A model generated the notes under the pieces. It worked only from the letters and a program-made list of their open reading frames with translations, was not told the DNA's origin and did no database searches. From contig NZ_JAUFQP010000007.1 in assembly GCF_030409805.1 (NCBI RefSeq), positions 1 to 64,000 of the forward strand: a stretch of DNA of 64,000 bases, given 5' to 3'. Shown here one piece after another: positions 42,522 to 53,239 of this stretch; positions within the stretch are counted from its first letter, which is position 1; each line of letters begins with the position of its first letter. The position numbers and the translations under genes were made by a program. The stretch comes from Algibacter miyuki. Lineage in GTDB: Bacteria > Bacteroidota > Bacteroidia > Flavobacteriales > Flavobacteriaceae.

Positions 42522-45500
42522 ATGAAATGTAAACAACTTTTATTTTTATCCTTTTTTGCGCTGCTGAGCTTGTTCGCTCAAGGCCAAGTAAGCGGTACGG
42601 TTACAGACCAAACAGACGGCATGCCCTTACCAGGTGTTTCCGTAATAGTTGCAGGAACCTCGCAAGGTGCCGCAACAGATTTTGACGGAAATTATTCCAT
42701 AGACAATATTAATGGAGATGCTACTTTAGTTTTTAGCTATATGGGCTATAAAACACAAGAAATTCAAATCGCAGGAAAATCTATTATTAACGTATCCTTA
42801 ATTGCCGATGCCAGCGAACTAGACGAAATTGTAGTAACAGGATACTCTAGAGAACGAAAAGTAGATGTAACAGGAGCAATTACCGTAGTTGAACTTGGGC
42901 CAACAGAGGGCGTAAGTATGAGTTCTGGTAGTGCCGTTCAAGGACTTCAAGGTCGTGTTCCAGGGGTGTTTATTGAAAAATCTGGAGACCCAACAGGATC
43001 TGCAAACAATATTTTAATTCGTGGGGCAACAACATTAGGCGACAATAATCCCTTATTTGTTATCGATGGGGTACCAACATTGCGTCAGGAAGTGTTTTCA
43101 AGCATTAACCCTAGCACAATAGAATCTGTTCAGGTGCTTAAAGATGCTTCCGCATCGTCTCTATATGGGGCACGTGCAGGAAACGGCGTTATTATTGTAA
43201 CCACTAAAAACAGTGCAAAAGCTGCCGGTGGCGAAAAATTTAAAGTCAGCATCAACTCAAACGTTTCTGTTCAATCGGAGAAAAAACAACGTTATGATAT
43301 GCTAAACGCTCAACAACGTGGTGAGGTACTTTGGAGAGCTTCAGTAAATGATGGAGCCGACCCAAATAGTGGTTATGGTGAAATATATGATTTCGATTGG
43401 AACGGCGATTTCAATAACCCTGTTTTAAACAGTGTTGCCGTTCAGCCATACGTAGGGGGAGATACTTCAGTACCCGTTGGAGATACCGATTGGCAAGACG
43501 AGACTTACAAAACAGGTTATGTTTACAATAATGAAATATCCGTTTCAGGAGGTACCGACAATTCTTTTCATTTATTCAATATAGGCCATTTAAGAAATAC
43601 AGGAATTCTAAAAAACACAGGCTACGAAAGAATTTCGGCAAAACTAAACTCTAACTTCAACTTATTTGAAAACCGATTAAGAGTTGGTGTAAATACACAA
43701 ATTTTCACATCAGACGAAACATTAGCGTCTCCAGATGTTGGTAGTGCACCTACGCCAAGTTTAGCCATTTCCTTAGCACCAACAATTCCTGTTTACGATA
43801 GTAACGGAAACTTCGCTGGCCCTTTAGGTTCTGGTTATTCCGACAGAAACAATCCTGTTTTAATGCAATATTTAAACCGTTGGGATAATACAGATAGAAC
43901 AACTTTCTTCGGAAATATTTGGGGTGAATTCGATATTATTGAAAACCTAACATTCAGAACCAGTTTAGGTATAGATTTTAGCGATTATCATAAAAAAGAT
44001 ATTGAAACTAAAGTTGATAACGGCTCTATTCAAAGAAGTAACAACAGATTAATACATGACACCAACAAGTTTACAAGCTTAGTATTTACAAACACATTAA
44101 GCTACCAACTAGAACTTAACGATAAGCATAAAATAAATGTTTTACTAGGAACGGAATCTATAAAAGATGATTTTTCAAGTGTTTATTCTCAGGCCGATGG
44201 ATTTTCAACCGAAACGGAAGCTTATTTTGTTTTAAAAGAAGCCACAGGCGCTAGAACAAACACAGGCACCTCTACAGGAAGCCGATTATTATCTCAATTT
44301 GGTAAAATCAACTATGGTTTTGAAGATCGCTATTTAGCATCTGTTACCATACGTCGTGATGGTTCTTCAAGATTTGGTGCCGAAAACCGATATGGTATTT
44401 TTCCTGCTGCAACTGTAGGTTGGAGAATTAGTAATGAAGAGTTTTGGAAAGATAATGATGTTGTAAATTCATTAAAATTTAGAGCAGGTTATGGAGAAGT
44501 TGGTAACCAATCTATTGGAGATGTAGCACGTTTTGGGTTATTTGCTTCAAAATACGGGCAAAATCAATTACAGGCTACTGGAGACGACTTTTTCTTTAAC
44601 ACCTTTTACAATGTAGGTACAGCTTACGATTTAAGCGGAATTAACACAGGTAACCTACCTTCAGGCTTCGCTCCTGTTCAAGCTGGAAACCCAGCATTAA
44701 AATGGGAAACTACCAAAGAAATTAACCTTGGGTTAGATTTTACTTTGTTTAACAATGCTATCGTAGGATCCTTCGATTACTTTACCAGAGAAACTTCCGA
44801 TATTTTAACCATTCCTCCAATTGCTTCTGCAATAGGTGAAGGTCAATTAAAAACTTTAAACGGAGCTACTACAGAAACCAGAGGTTGGGAACTAGCATTA
44901 AATTATTCTAAAACTTTAGATAACGGTTTATCATTCACTGTAGCAACCAATTTAGGTGCTTTTAAAGATGAAATTACAGAACTACCTGCCGAAGTTGTGT
45001 CTGCTTTCCCTGGAACTGTTGATAACTCAATAATTGGACATTCTCAATTTTCTATCTACGGTTATAAAACAGATGGCTTATTTCAAAGTCAAGACGATGT
45101 AGACAATAGCCCAACTCAGGTAGGCGCTAGACCAGGCGGATTAAAATTTAAAGATTTAAGTGGTAATGGAAGTATTGGTGCAGAAGACAGAGATTTTCTT
45201 GGAACAACCTTACCCGACCTTGAGTATGGTATTAGATTAGATATGAATTATAAAAATTTCGACATGTCTTTATTCGGCTCTGGCGTTGCTGGTAGAATTG
45301 GACAAGACCCTTATATTTCATTCAACAATTTTGTTCAAGGTAGAGAAAATGCAGGACTTGGGGTATTAAACTCATGGACACCAAGTAATACAAATACCGA
45401 TGTTCCTTCATTATCATTAGTAAACAACGATACGAGAATTTCTGATTATTTATACAGAAAAAATTCTTACTTCAAATTAAGAAACCTTCAAATTGGATAT

Positions 45501-45683
45501 TCACTTCCTGAAGAACTAACAACTAAGTTAGCTGGCATGACCAGTTGTAGAATTTATCTACAAGGCGAAAACCTATTCTGGATTACACCTAGCGATTATA
45601 TAGGTTCCGACCCAGAACGTACGGATGTAAACACCATTCCAGTACCAACTGTACTTTCAATAGGACTTAACATTAACTTTTAA
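42522..45683 (+). CDS. SusC-like TonB-dependent receptor
   Basis: 1053 residues: signal peptide (to about residue 21), carboxypeptidase-D-like domain (GTVTDQTDGMPLPGVSVIVAGTSQG), TonB box region (DEIVVTGYS), plug (ILIRGATTLGDNNPLFVIDGVP, ASASSLYGARAGNGVIIVTTK) and a 22-strand barrel ending in an aromatic strand (SIGLNINF). Imports oligosaccharides with the adjacent SusD protein. The only SusC in the window, so the locus has one transport pair. Confidence 0.96.
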   Translation: MKCKQLLFLSFFALLSLFAQGQVSGTVTDQTDGMPLPGVSVIVAGTSQGAATDFDGNYSIDNINGDATLVFSYMGYKTQEIQIAGKSIINVSLIADASELDEIVVTGYSRERKVDVTGAITVVELGPTEGVSMSSGSAVQGLQGRVPGVFIEKSGDPTGSANNILIRGATTLGDNNPLFVIDGVPTLRQEVFSSINPSTIESVQVLKDASASSLYGARAGNGVIIVTTKNSAKAAGGEKFKVSINSNVSVQSEKKQRYDMLNAQQRGEVLWRASVNDGADPNSGYGEIYDFDWNGDFNNPVLNSVAVQPYVGGDTSVPVGDTDWQDETYKTGYVYNNEISVSGGTDNSFHLFNIGHLRNTGILKNTGYERISAKLNSNFNLFENRLRVGVNTQIFTSDETLASPDVGSAPTPSLAISLAPTIPVYDSNGNFAGPLGSGYSDRNNPVLMQYLNRWDNTDRTTFFGNIWGEFDIIENLTFRTSLGIDFSDYHKKDIETKVDNGSIQRSNNRLIHDTNKFTSLVFTNTLSYQLELNDKHKINVLLGTESIKDDFSSVYSQADGFSTETEAYFVLKEATGARTNTGTSTGSRLLSQFGKINYGFEDRYLASVTIRRDGSSRFGAENRYGIFPAATVGWRISNEEFWKDNDVVNSLKFRAGYGEVGNQSIGDVARFGLFASKYGQNQLQATGDDFFFNTFYNVGTAYDLSGINTGNLPSGFAPVQAGNPALKWETTKEINLGLDFTLFNNAIVGSFDYFTRETSDILTIPPIASAIGEGQLKTLNGATTETRGWELALNYSKTLDNGLSFTVATNLGAFKDEITELPAEVVSAFPGTVDNSIIGHSQFSIYGYKTDGLFQSQDDVDNSPTQVGARPGGLKFKDLSGNGSIGAEDRDFLGTTLPDLEYGIRLDMNYKNFDMSLFGSGVAGRIGQDPYISFNNFVQGRENAGLGVLNSWTPSNTNTDVPSLSLVNNDTRISDYLYRKNSYFKLRNLQIGYSLPEELTTKLAGMTSCRIYLQGENLFWITPSDYIGSDPERTDVNTIPVPTVLSIGLNINF

Positions 45684-45685
45684 AA

Positions 45686-47440
45686 ATGGCTCACATGAAA
45701 AATATAAAAACATTATTAATAGGAAGCATGGCGGCATTTACAATGTTTGCTTGCTCCAACGACTTTTTAGAATACGAACCTGAAGGCTTCCTTTCGGTTG
45801 AAGCCGCAGCAACAGCAGAAAACGCAGAAGCCTTAGTGGTTGCTGCTTATGCCGGAATTGCAAACGACGATATGGTAGGCCCATTAACCAGTATGTGGGT
45901 ATATGGAAGTGTACGTTCAGATGACGCCTACAAAGGTGGCGGCGGACGTGGAGATGTGGATGTTATTGACAGATACGAACAATACAACTTAACCATTGCA
46001 GACGATCCTGTAGATTGGATGGCACCTAGAACCTGGACAAGCTACTACGCCGCTATTTCAAGAGCTAACTTAGCCTTAAACGTTATTAATGAAATACCAG
46101 AAGCAGATTACGCCAACAAAATAACAAGACAAGCCGAGCTTCGCTTTTTACGAGCACATTCACATTTTGTTCTAAAATTATTATTCAAAAAAATTCCTTA
46201 CATCACTGAAGGTTTAACACAAGAAGAGATTTTAGAAATTTCGAATATTATTGATAATGATGAGCTTTGGAATAAAATAGCAGACGATTTCTTATTTGCT
46301 TATAACAACTTACCACAATCGCAAGAAGAAGTAGGTCGTGCCGATAAAAATGCCGCTGCCGCTTATTTAGCAAAACTTCGTTTATATCAAGCTTATGAGC
46401 AAAATGACACGCACCAGGTTACCAACATTAACATGGATAGATTACAAGAAGTAATTGATTATGCAGACGATGTTACTGGCGCTTTAGAATCTGATTACGG
46501 CAACAATTACTTAGATGGATTTGATAATGGACCAGAATCTATTTGGGCAGCACAATTTTCAATTAACGATGGTACAACAGTAAGCAGAGTAAGTTTTGTA
46601 ACCGGATTAAATTCCCCTCATGGTAATGGATTATACGGATGCTGCGGTTTCCACTTAGCAAGTCAAAACATGGTAAATGCCTTTAGAACAGATGCTGATG
46701 GATTACCATTACTCGACACCTTTAACGACAGTAACATTTTCGATGTAGTTAACAATGATGGCGAAACTCCTTTAGCCTCAGGACTTACAGTGGATCCTAG
46801 AATTGACCATACTGTTGGTATTCCAGGCAGACCTTTTAAATACAGAAACACGGTTAAGGAAAACGGAGATATGATTTACAATTACAGTTGGGCTAGAGAC
46901 CCAGGTGTATATGGCTATTTTGGAAACATGAAAGAACAACAAGCACCAGACTGTTCTTGCTATGTCAAAGAAGGACCTTTTATTGGAACTTCTAAAAACA
47001 TTGAATTTATTAGATATGCAGATGTTCTTTTATTTAAAGCTGAAGCCTTAATTCAAAGAGGAGAGGTTGACGCAGGTATAACTATAATTAATGATATTAG
47101 AATGCGTGCTGCGGCAAGTACACAACGCCAAATAAGTGCTGGCGCCACTAATATTTATAATATTGGAACATACCCAATGGGCATGGCTAAAACAGAAGCC
47201 TTAAAAGCTTTAATGTTTGAAAGACGTTTAGAATTTGGAATGGAAGGCCCTAGATTTTTCGACTTAGTACGTTGGGGTATTGCAGAACCAGTACTAAACG
47301 ACTATTTAGAAGTTGAAAAAACTAGAAAAGATTTTCTATCGAATGCGCAATTTACATCAGGTCGTGATGAATATTATCCAATACCACAAAGAGAAATTGA
47401 CTTCACAGGTGGTTTGTACAAACAAAACCCTAACTATTAA
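45686..47440 (+). CDS. SusD/RagB-family starch-binding-like lipoprotein
   Basis: 584 residues, surface lipoprotein (TMFACSNDFLEYEPEG, cysteine at about residue 23). Alpha-helical SusD fold with RAELRFLRAHSHFVLKLLFKKIPYIT, ADKNAAAAYLAKLRLYQAYEQND, and the conserved end IRMRAAAST...EALKALMFERRLEFGMEGPRFFDLVRWG and YYPIPQREIDFTGGLYKQNPNY. Captures fructo-oligosaccharide for the SusC receptor two bases upstream. A second in-frame ATG at 45695 is an equally good start. Confidence 0.95.
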   Translation: MAHMKNIKTLLIGSMAAFTMFACSNDFLEYEPEGFLSVEAAATAENAEALVVAAYAGIANDDMVGPLTSMWVYGSVRSDDAYKGGGGRGDVDVIDRYEQYNLTIADDPVDWMAPRTWTSYYAAISRANLALNVINEIPEADYANKITRQAELRFLRAHSHFVLKLLFKKIPYITEGLTQEEILEISNIIDNDELWNKIADDFLFAYNNLPQSQEEVGRADKNAAAAYLAKLRLYQAYEQNDTHQVTNINMDRLQEVIDYADDVTGALESDYGNNYLDGFDNGPESIWAAQFSINDGTTVSRVSFVTGLNSPHGNGLYGCCGFHLASQNMVNAFRTDADGLPLLDTFNDSNIFDVVNNDGETPLASGLTVDPRIDHTVGIPGRPFKYRNTVKENGDMIYNYSWARDPGVYGYFGNMKEQQAPDCSCYVKEGPFIGTSKNIEFIRYADVLLFKAEALIQRGEVDAGITIINDIRMRAAASTQRQISAGATNIYNIGTYPMGMAKTEALKALMFERRLEFGMEGPRFFDLVRWGIAEPVLNDYLEVEKTRKDFLSNAQFTSGRDEYYPIPQREIDFTGGLYKQNPNY

Positions 47441-47524
47441 TTTTTAGCTAGTTTATTTTAGTTTAGTTTCAATAATCCAGAAGTAATGTAGTTGTTACTT
47501 CTGGATTTATTTTAAATTTACATT

Positions 47525-48406
47525 ATGAAAAAAATAGTTTGTTTTGGCGAAATTTTGTGGGATGTATTCCCCACGCATAAAAAAATTGGAGGCGCACCTT
47601 TAAATGTAGCTAGTAGGCTTAGTTCATTCAACAATAGCGTAAGTATGATTAGCGCTATTGGTAATGATGAACGCGGCAAAAAGCTACTTCGTTACCTGAA
47701 TGACAACAACATAAACACTTCCTGTATAGAGACATTAAATGACTATAAAACAGGAAAAGTAAAAGTGATGCTAAACGAAAAAGGCTCTGCATCATACGAC
47801 ATTAAATTTCCTAGAGCTTGGGATAAAATAAGTCTAACTGAAAGCTCTAAAAACGCAGTGAAAAATGCCGATGCTTTTGTTTTTGGTAGTTTAGTCGCAA
47901 GAGATGAAACCTCAAGAAAAACATTATACGATTTAGTTGAAATAGCAAATTATAACATTTTCGACCTCAATTTAAGAACACCTTACTATACCCAAGACGT
48001 ATTAACACACCTCATGGAAAAAGCCGATTTCATTAAATTTAATGACGAGGAACTTTACGAAGTAAGCGATTATTTAGGTTCGAAATACAACGGATTGGAG
48101 CAAAATTTAAAATTCATTTCCGAGAAAACGAACACCAAAAATATTTGCGTTACCAAAGGTGAACACGGAGCCGTTTTACTACAAAATGATAATCTTTATT
48201 ACAATAGCGGCTATCAAATAAAAGTAATTGATACCGTTGGTGCTGGCGACTCTTTTTTAGCATCGTTAACAAGTCAACTCCTTAATGGCGAAAAACCACA
48301 AAAAGCCATAGATTTTGCCTGTGCTGTTGGTGCGTTGGTTGCACAAAACGAAGGTGCAAACCCAAAACTCAGCACTTCAGAAATTAAAAAATTCATGAAT
48401 CTATAA
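47525..48406 (+). CDS. PfkB-family carbohydrate kinase, probable fructokinase
   Basis: 293 residues, ribokinase fold. N-terminal signature FGEILWDVFPTHKKIGGAPLNVASRL is that of fructokinases; the catalytic base is D242 in DTVGAGDSFLASL. Would phosphorylate the fructose imported by the sugar porter. Last gene of the locus, closed by a strong bidirectional terminator. Confidence 0.94.
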   Translation: MKKIVCFGEILWDVFPTHKKIGGAPLNVASRLSSFNNSVSMISAIGNDERGKKLLRYLNDNNINTSCIETLNDYKTGKVKVMLNEKGSASYDIKFPRAWDKISLTESSKNAVKNADAFVFGSLVARDETSRKTLYDLVEIANYNIFDLNLRTPYYTQDVLTHLMEKADFIKFNDEELYEVSDYLGSKYNGLEQNLKFISEKTNTKNICVTKGEHGAVLLQNDNLYYNSGYQIKVIDTVGAGDSFLASLTSQLLNGEKPQKAIDFACAVGALVAQNEGANPKLSTSEIKKFMNL

Positions 48407-48434
48407 ATACGTAAATCCTTAATATAGATAAATT

Positions 48435-48472
48435 AAAAAGCCGTTTTACATATTGTAAAACGGCTTTTTTTA
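48435..48472. terminator. Bidirectional terminator between fructokinase and efflux operon
   Basis: Perfect stem AAGCCGTTTTAC/GTAAAACGGCTT flanked by A and T runs; serves both convergent genes. Confidence 0.93.
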
Positions 48473-48516
48473 TGTTCTCAAAACCTGAGAACCTTGCTAA
48501 AAAATAATCTAGGGAA

Positions 48517-49968
48517 TTATTTCCAACCACCACCTAAAGCTTTGTAAACATTTACATGAGCTAAAAGTTGTTCTTTTTTAGTTTCTATAATTTCAATTTG
48601 AGAATCTAAAGCTTCACGCTGTGTTAATAAGACTTCAGTATATTCTGCTCTAGCCGATTTAAAGAGTTTCATAGCAATTTCAATAGACTCATTTAAAGCC
48701 TTAACCTGCTTATCTCTTAAATCGTAACTTTTCTTAAGATTTTCAACGCTTGAAAGCGCATTAGCGACTTCAACATAGGCATTCAATACAGTTTTTTCAT
48801 ATTCATAAACGGTTTGCAACTGTTTAGCATTTGCATTTGCATACGCTGCTTTTATAGCGTTTCGGTTAATTAATGGACCTACAACATCGCCTACCAAAGA
48901 ATACACCAACGACTGTGGAGTTTCGGTTAAAAACTTAGGTTTAAAAGCTTGCAGCCCCACTCCGGCAGAAATACCTACGGCAGGATAAAAATTAGCTTTA
49001 GCAACTTTAGTATCTAATTTTGCTGCAGAAAGTTCAAATTCCGCTTTACGAATATCAGTTCTATTTTCTAGTAATTGCGAAGGAATTCCAGCATTGATAA
49101 TATCGATATTGGTATTTATAAAATTATCAGAATTACGCACCACATGCTGTGGATATCGTCCAACCAAGAAGTTAATCCCATTTTCAACCTCAACAATCTT
49201 CTGTTGAATATCGTATTTATTACTTTGGTTTTTTAAAACCTCAGCTTCAAATCGACGTACGGCTAATTCTGTTGCGCGAGCAGCTTGCTTTTGAACTTTT
49301 ACCATTTTTAAAGCGTTCTGTTGAAGATCTAAGTTTTTGTTGATGATGGCTAATTGATTATCTAAAGCCACTAACTCGTAATACGAATTCGCAATTTCGG
49401 CAACCAAATTTGTAACCATAAAGTTTTTACCTTCAACCGAAGATAAATACTCAAAAACAGCAGCTTTTTTACCGTTTCTAAGTTTCTTCCAAATATCAAG
49501 TTCCCACGATGCTGAAAGTCCGATGGAATAATCCTGCAAAGGTTCTGGAAAAGCATCTTCCTCATGTACATTTAAGTTTTTTTCAATAGCGCCATTTCGG
49601 GTATATTCGCCTACTTTTTCTACTTCCGCGCCGGCGTAAGCATTTACAAACGGTAAATATTCTCCTTTACGTGCTTTAATTTCATTTTTAGCCATATTAA
49701 TTTGCTGTAACATCATGTTAAGCTCTTGATTGTTGGCTAAAGCGGCATCAATTAGCGCCGTTAAATTAGTGTCTGTAAAAAAGGTTTTCCAATCCACATC
49801 TGCCGTATTCAAACTATCTGCAGACTGATTTTGGTAACCTTCCGGAACCGTTTTATTTACCTCTCGCACAGCCTTTGTTGGCACACAAGAAAAAACGGAA
49901 ACGCTTATAAAAACACCCCACAAAATAATACGGGTGTTTTTAATGCTGTGTTTTATATTAATTTTCAT
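48517..49968 (-). CDS. RND efflux outer membrane factor (TolC/NodT type)
   Basis: Outer-membrane channel lipoprotein. From MKINIKHSIKNTR the signal leads to VSVFSC, the acylation site; in-frame ATGs exist at 49986 and 49971 too, but this one gives the best signal sequence. Two OEP repeats with long coiled-coil helices follow (LIDAALANNQELNMMLQQI, GIPSQLLENRTDIRKAEFELSAAKLDTKVAKANFYP). The start overlaps the pump gene by 11 bases. Third gene of the efflux operon. Confidence 0.93.
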   Translation of the reverse strand: MKINIKHSIKNTRIILWGVFISVSVFSCVPTKAVREVNKTVPEGYQNQSADSLNTADVDWKTFFTDTNLTALIDAALANNQELNMMLQQINMAKNEIKARKGEYLPFVNAYAGAEVEKVGEYTRNGAIEKNLNVHEEDAFPEPLQDYSIGLSASWELDIWKKLRNGKKAAVFEYLSSVEGKNFMVTNLVAEIANSYYELVALDNQLAIINKNLDLQQNALKMVKVQKQAARATELAVRRFEAEVLKNQSNKYDIQQKIVEVENGINFLVGRYPQHVVRNSDNFINTNIDIINAGIPSQLLENRTDIRKAEFELSAAKLDTKVAKANFYPAVGISAGVGLQAFKPKFLTETPQSLVYSLVGDVVGPLINRNAIKAAYANANAKQLQTVYEYEKTVLNAYVEVANALSSVENLKKSYDLRDKQVKALNESIEIAMKLFKSARAEYTEVLLTQREALDSQIEIIETKKEQLLAHVNVYKALGGGWK

Positions 49969-52900
49969 CATGTCTTCTTTTAACAAGTTTTTTCAATAAT
50001 TTATTAATCTTACTAATTTTAGTAGCATTCACTTCACTTTGGCTTTCACTTTCACTAATGCGCATTAACTCTTCAGTAACCGACGTAGATGCTTCATCTT
50101 TAATAAGACCTCTACCATCTGCTATTTTCGCGAAGAAATAATATAAACCAGGAATAAGAATAACCCCAAAAATGGTTCCGATAAGCATACCTCCCATGGC
50201 AGAACCACCAATTGTTCTGTTTCCGATAGCACCTGCACCAGTAGCCATAACCAACGGTACCAAACCTGCAACAAAGGCAAAAGACGTCATTAAAATAGGT
50301 CGAAATCGAGCTTTCGACCCCTCGATGGCGGCTTCTAAAATAGTAGCCCCTTGTTTGCGTTTTTGAACAGCAAACTCCACAATTAGTACTGCATTTTTAC
50401 CGAGTAGCCCGACTAACATAATCATACCAATTTGAGCATAAACATCGTTTGCTAAGCCCATAACCTTCAGTAAAAAAAATGATCCAAAAATACCCACAGG
50501 AAGCGATAGTATAACCGCAAATGGGAGTAGAAAACTTTCGTATTGTGCCGCAAGTACGAAATACACAAAGATTAATACTATAGCAAAAATATAGATGGAT
50601 TCGCTACCACGGCCAGCTTCATCGTAAGTTAAACCTTCCCAACCCACATCGTAACCTCTTGGCAGTTGCTCTTTAGCCACTTCTTTAATCGCGTTAATAG
50701 CATCACCACTTGTATATCCTGGAGCAGGAAGCCCACGAATAGCAGCAGAATTGTAGAGATTATAACGAGTAATTTCATTCGGACCTAGAGCTTTTTCCAT
50801 GGTCATGAATGCAGAATACGGCACCATTTCTCCGGATTCATTTTTTACATAAAGTTTTTGAAGATCGGATGGTAATCCTCGATATTCTGGCGCAGCTTGT
50901 GTGTACACTTTAAAGAAACGACCAAAACGAATAAACCCTTGCTCGTAAGTACTACCAATTAAAATATTTAGGTTTTCCATGGCTTTACCAATAGTCACCC
51001 CTTTTTGCATGGCTTTTTTATTGTCGATTTTCAATTTATATTGCGGATAGTTTGCTGAGAAAAACGTAAACAACCCTGTTAATTCTGGACGTTCAGCTAA
51101 GGCCGCCATAAACTCGTTATTGATTTTTTCAAAATGATGATAATCCGTTGAGTTTGTTTTATCCAATAAACGCATGGCAAAACCTCCTGAAGACCCAAAA
51201 CCAGGAACAGCTGGCGGTTCGAAATATTCTATTACGGCACCTAAATCTCTAGTTTCTTCCTCTAGCTCTTCCATAATTTCATGTACGGTATGTTCTCGAT
51301 CGCCCCAAGGTTTCAAGTTAATTAAACAAGTACCGGCATTAGAACCACGCCCTTCCGTCATAATTTCATATCCCGCTAAAGAAGAAACGGATTGCACACC
51401 TTCAGTTTCTTCACAAATTTTCTGAAGTTTTTTAGCCACTTCATTCGTACGTTCCAAGGTTGCTCCTGGAGGTGTTTGAATGATGGCGTAAATCATCCCT
51501 TGATCTTCATTCGGAATAAATCCAGCTGGCAATACATCATTCGTAAAATAAATTCCTGCACAAAACGCTGCCAACATTCCAAATGTTATAATGCGACGCG
51601 CTGCTATTTTATTTAGGAGCTTCACGTAACTTCCTGTTAGTTTTTCGAAACCATTATTAAACCAGTCTATAAATTTATCGACAAGTGATTTCTTTTTCTC
51701 TTTTCCATGGTTGTTTTTCAACATCATAGCACAAAGCACCGGTGTTAATGTTAAGGCAACAATGGCAGAAATAACAATGGAACCCGCCATAGTAATGGAG
51801 AATTGACGGTAGAAAACCCCAACAGGCCCCGACATAAAAGAGGTAGGAATAAATACTGAAACCATGACTAAAGTAATGGCAATAATAGCGCCTCCAATTT
51901 CACTTAAAACAGCAGATGATGCTTTGTATGGCGAGAGGTGCTCTTCTTCCATTTTAACATGGACAGCCTCGACAACCACAATGGCATTATCGACCACAAT
52001 ACCAATAGCAAGTACTAAAGCGAAAAGTGTAATTAGGTTAATGGAAAGCCCAAAAAGTTGCATTACAAAAAAGGCGCCAACTAAAGATACCGGTACGGCA
52101 ATAATAGGGATTAATGTAGAACGCCAATCGCCCAAAAACAAGAATACCACAATAGCCACAAGGATAAAAGCATCACGAAGCGTGTGTACCACCTGCTCTA
52201 TGGAAGCATCTAAGAAATTAGAAACGTCGTAACTAATTTGGAAATCCATTCCTGGTGGTAAATCTTGTTTAAGCTCATCTAATTTTTCTTTTACGGAAGC
52301 AATAACATCGCTACCATTAGAACCAAAAGTTTGCTTTAAGACGATAGAAGCCGACGGTTGCCCATCTAAATTGGAATAGATATCGAAGAATTCACTTCCT
52401 AAATCGACATCGGCAACATCGGACAATTTGATGATTTCTCCTTCTTCGTTTGCTCTAATAATAATCTCTTTGTATTGGTCGGGTTCGTTATAACGGTTTT
52501 CATAGGTTAATACATATTCTAAAGACTGTGCTGTTTTACCTGAGCTTCTACCAATTCTACCTGGTCGGGCCAAAATACTTTGATCCTCCATAGCTTCTAA
52601 AACTTCTTCCGCAGAAATATGATAGGCGCGCATACGATCTGGTTTCAACCAAACACGCATGGCATATTTTCTACTTCCTAAAATTTTCGCACTTGCAATA
52701 CCATCAATACGTTGAATTTCTGGGATTATTTTCGTGTACGCGTAGTTAAATAAAAACTTCTCGTCGTTGTCCTTCTTCTTACTAAAAAGATTCACATACA
52801 TCAACATACTCGGCTGCACTGGCGTGATCACAACACCTTCACGTTGCACCAGTTCCGGCAATAAAGGCATCACTTGATCGACCCTTGTTTTTACTTTAAC

Positions 52901-53212
52901 TACTGCCTCATTGGGGTCGGTGCCGGGTTCGAAAATAACACGCAATGTCCCTTCACCTGCACTAGTCGCATCAGACGCAATGTAACGCATACCTTGCACT
53001 CCGTTAATGGCGGTTTCTAAAGGAATTAAAGTGGAATTCACTAAAACATCGGCACTAGAACCTGGGTATGCAATAAATATATTAACCGTTGTTGGCGCAA
53101 TTTGTGGAAATTGGGAAATGGGTAATTGCTTGATAGCAATTAAACCCGTTAACAAGATAAAGACCGAAATGACGATGGCCAAAACCGGTCGTTGTATAAA
53201 TTTTTTAAACAT
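49958..53212 (-). CDS. RND multidrug efflux pump, HAE-1 (AcrB-like) subunit
   Basis: 1084 residues, 12 helices with two large periplasmic loops. AcrB-type motifs are GSSADVLVNSTLIPLE, the proton relay aspartates in VLAIGIVVDNAIVVVEAV, and GKNAVLIVEFAVQ in the second half. Works as a proton-driven trimer with the adaptor and outer-membrane factor encoded on either side. Substrates are unknown; no regulator gene is adjacent. Confidence 0.96.
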   Translation of the reverse strand: MFKKFIQRPVLAIVISVFILLTGLIAIKQLPISQFPQIAPTTVNIFIAYPGSSADVLVNSTLIPLETAINGVQGMRYIASDATSAGEGTLRVIFEPGTDPNEAVVKVKTRVDQVMPLLPELVQREGVVITPVQPSMLMYVNLFSKKKDNDEKFLFNYAYTKIIPEIQRIDGIASAKILGSRKYAMRVWLKPDRMRAYHISAEEVLEAMEDQSILARPGRIGRSSGKTAQSLEYVLTYENRYNEPDQYKEIIIRANEEGEIIKLSDVADVDLGSEFFDIYSNLDGQPSASIVLKQTFGSNGSDVIASVKEKLDELKQDLPPGMDFQISYDVSNFLDASIEQVVHTLRDAFILVAIVVFLFLGDWRSTLIPIIAVPVSLVGAFFVMQLFGLSINLITLFALVLAIGIVVDNAIVVVEAVHVKMEEEHLSPYKASSAVLSEIGGAIIAITLVMVSVFIPTSFMSGPVGVFYRQFSITMAGSIVISAIVALTLTPVLCAMMLKNNHGKEKKKSLVDKFIDWFNNGFEKLTGSYVKLLNKIAARRIITFGMLAAFCAGIYFTNDVLPAGFIPNEDQGMIYAIIQTPPGATLERTNEVAKKLQKICEETEGVQSVSSLAGYEIMTEGRGSNAGTCLINLKPWGDREHTVHEIMEELEEETRDLGAVIEYFEPPAVPGFGSSGGFAMRLLDKTNSTDYHHFEKINNEFMAALAERPELTGLFTFFSANYPQYKLKIDNKKAMQKGVTIGKAMENLNILIGSTYEQGFIRFGRFFKVYTQAAPEYRGLPSDLQKLYVKNESGEMVPYSAFMTMEKALGPNEITRYNLYNSAAIRGLPAPGYTSGDAINAIKEVAKEQLPRGYDVGWEGLTYDEAGRGSESIYIFAIVLIFVYFVLAAQYESFLLPFAVILSLPVGIFGSFFLLKVMGLANDVYAQIGMIMLVGLLGKNAVLIVEFAVQKRKQGATILEAAIEGSKARFRPILMTSFAFVAGLVPLVMATGAGAIGNRTIGGSAMGGMLIGTIFGVILIPGLYYFFAKIADGRGLIKDEASTSVTEELMRISESESQSEVNATKISKINKLLKKLVKRRHDEN

Positions 53213-53239
53213 GATTTTTTTGAGATTAATTAGACATCC

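Noticed and set aside
50172..52232. Several plus-strand frames inside the RND pump gene.
   Set aside because: They are antisense to a fully conserved AcrB-type protein and have no family features.
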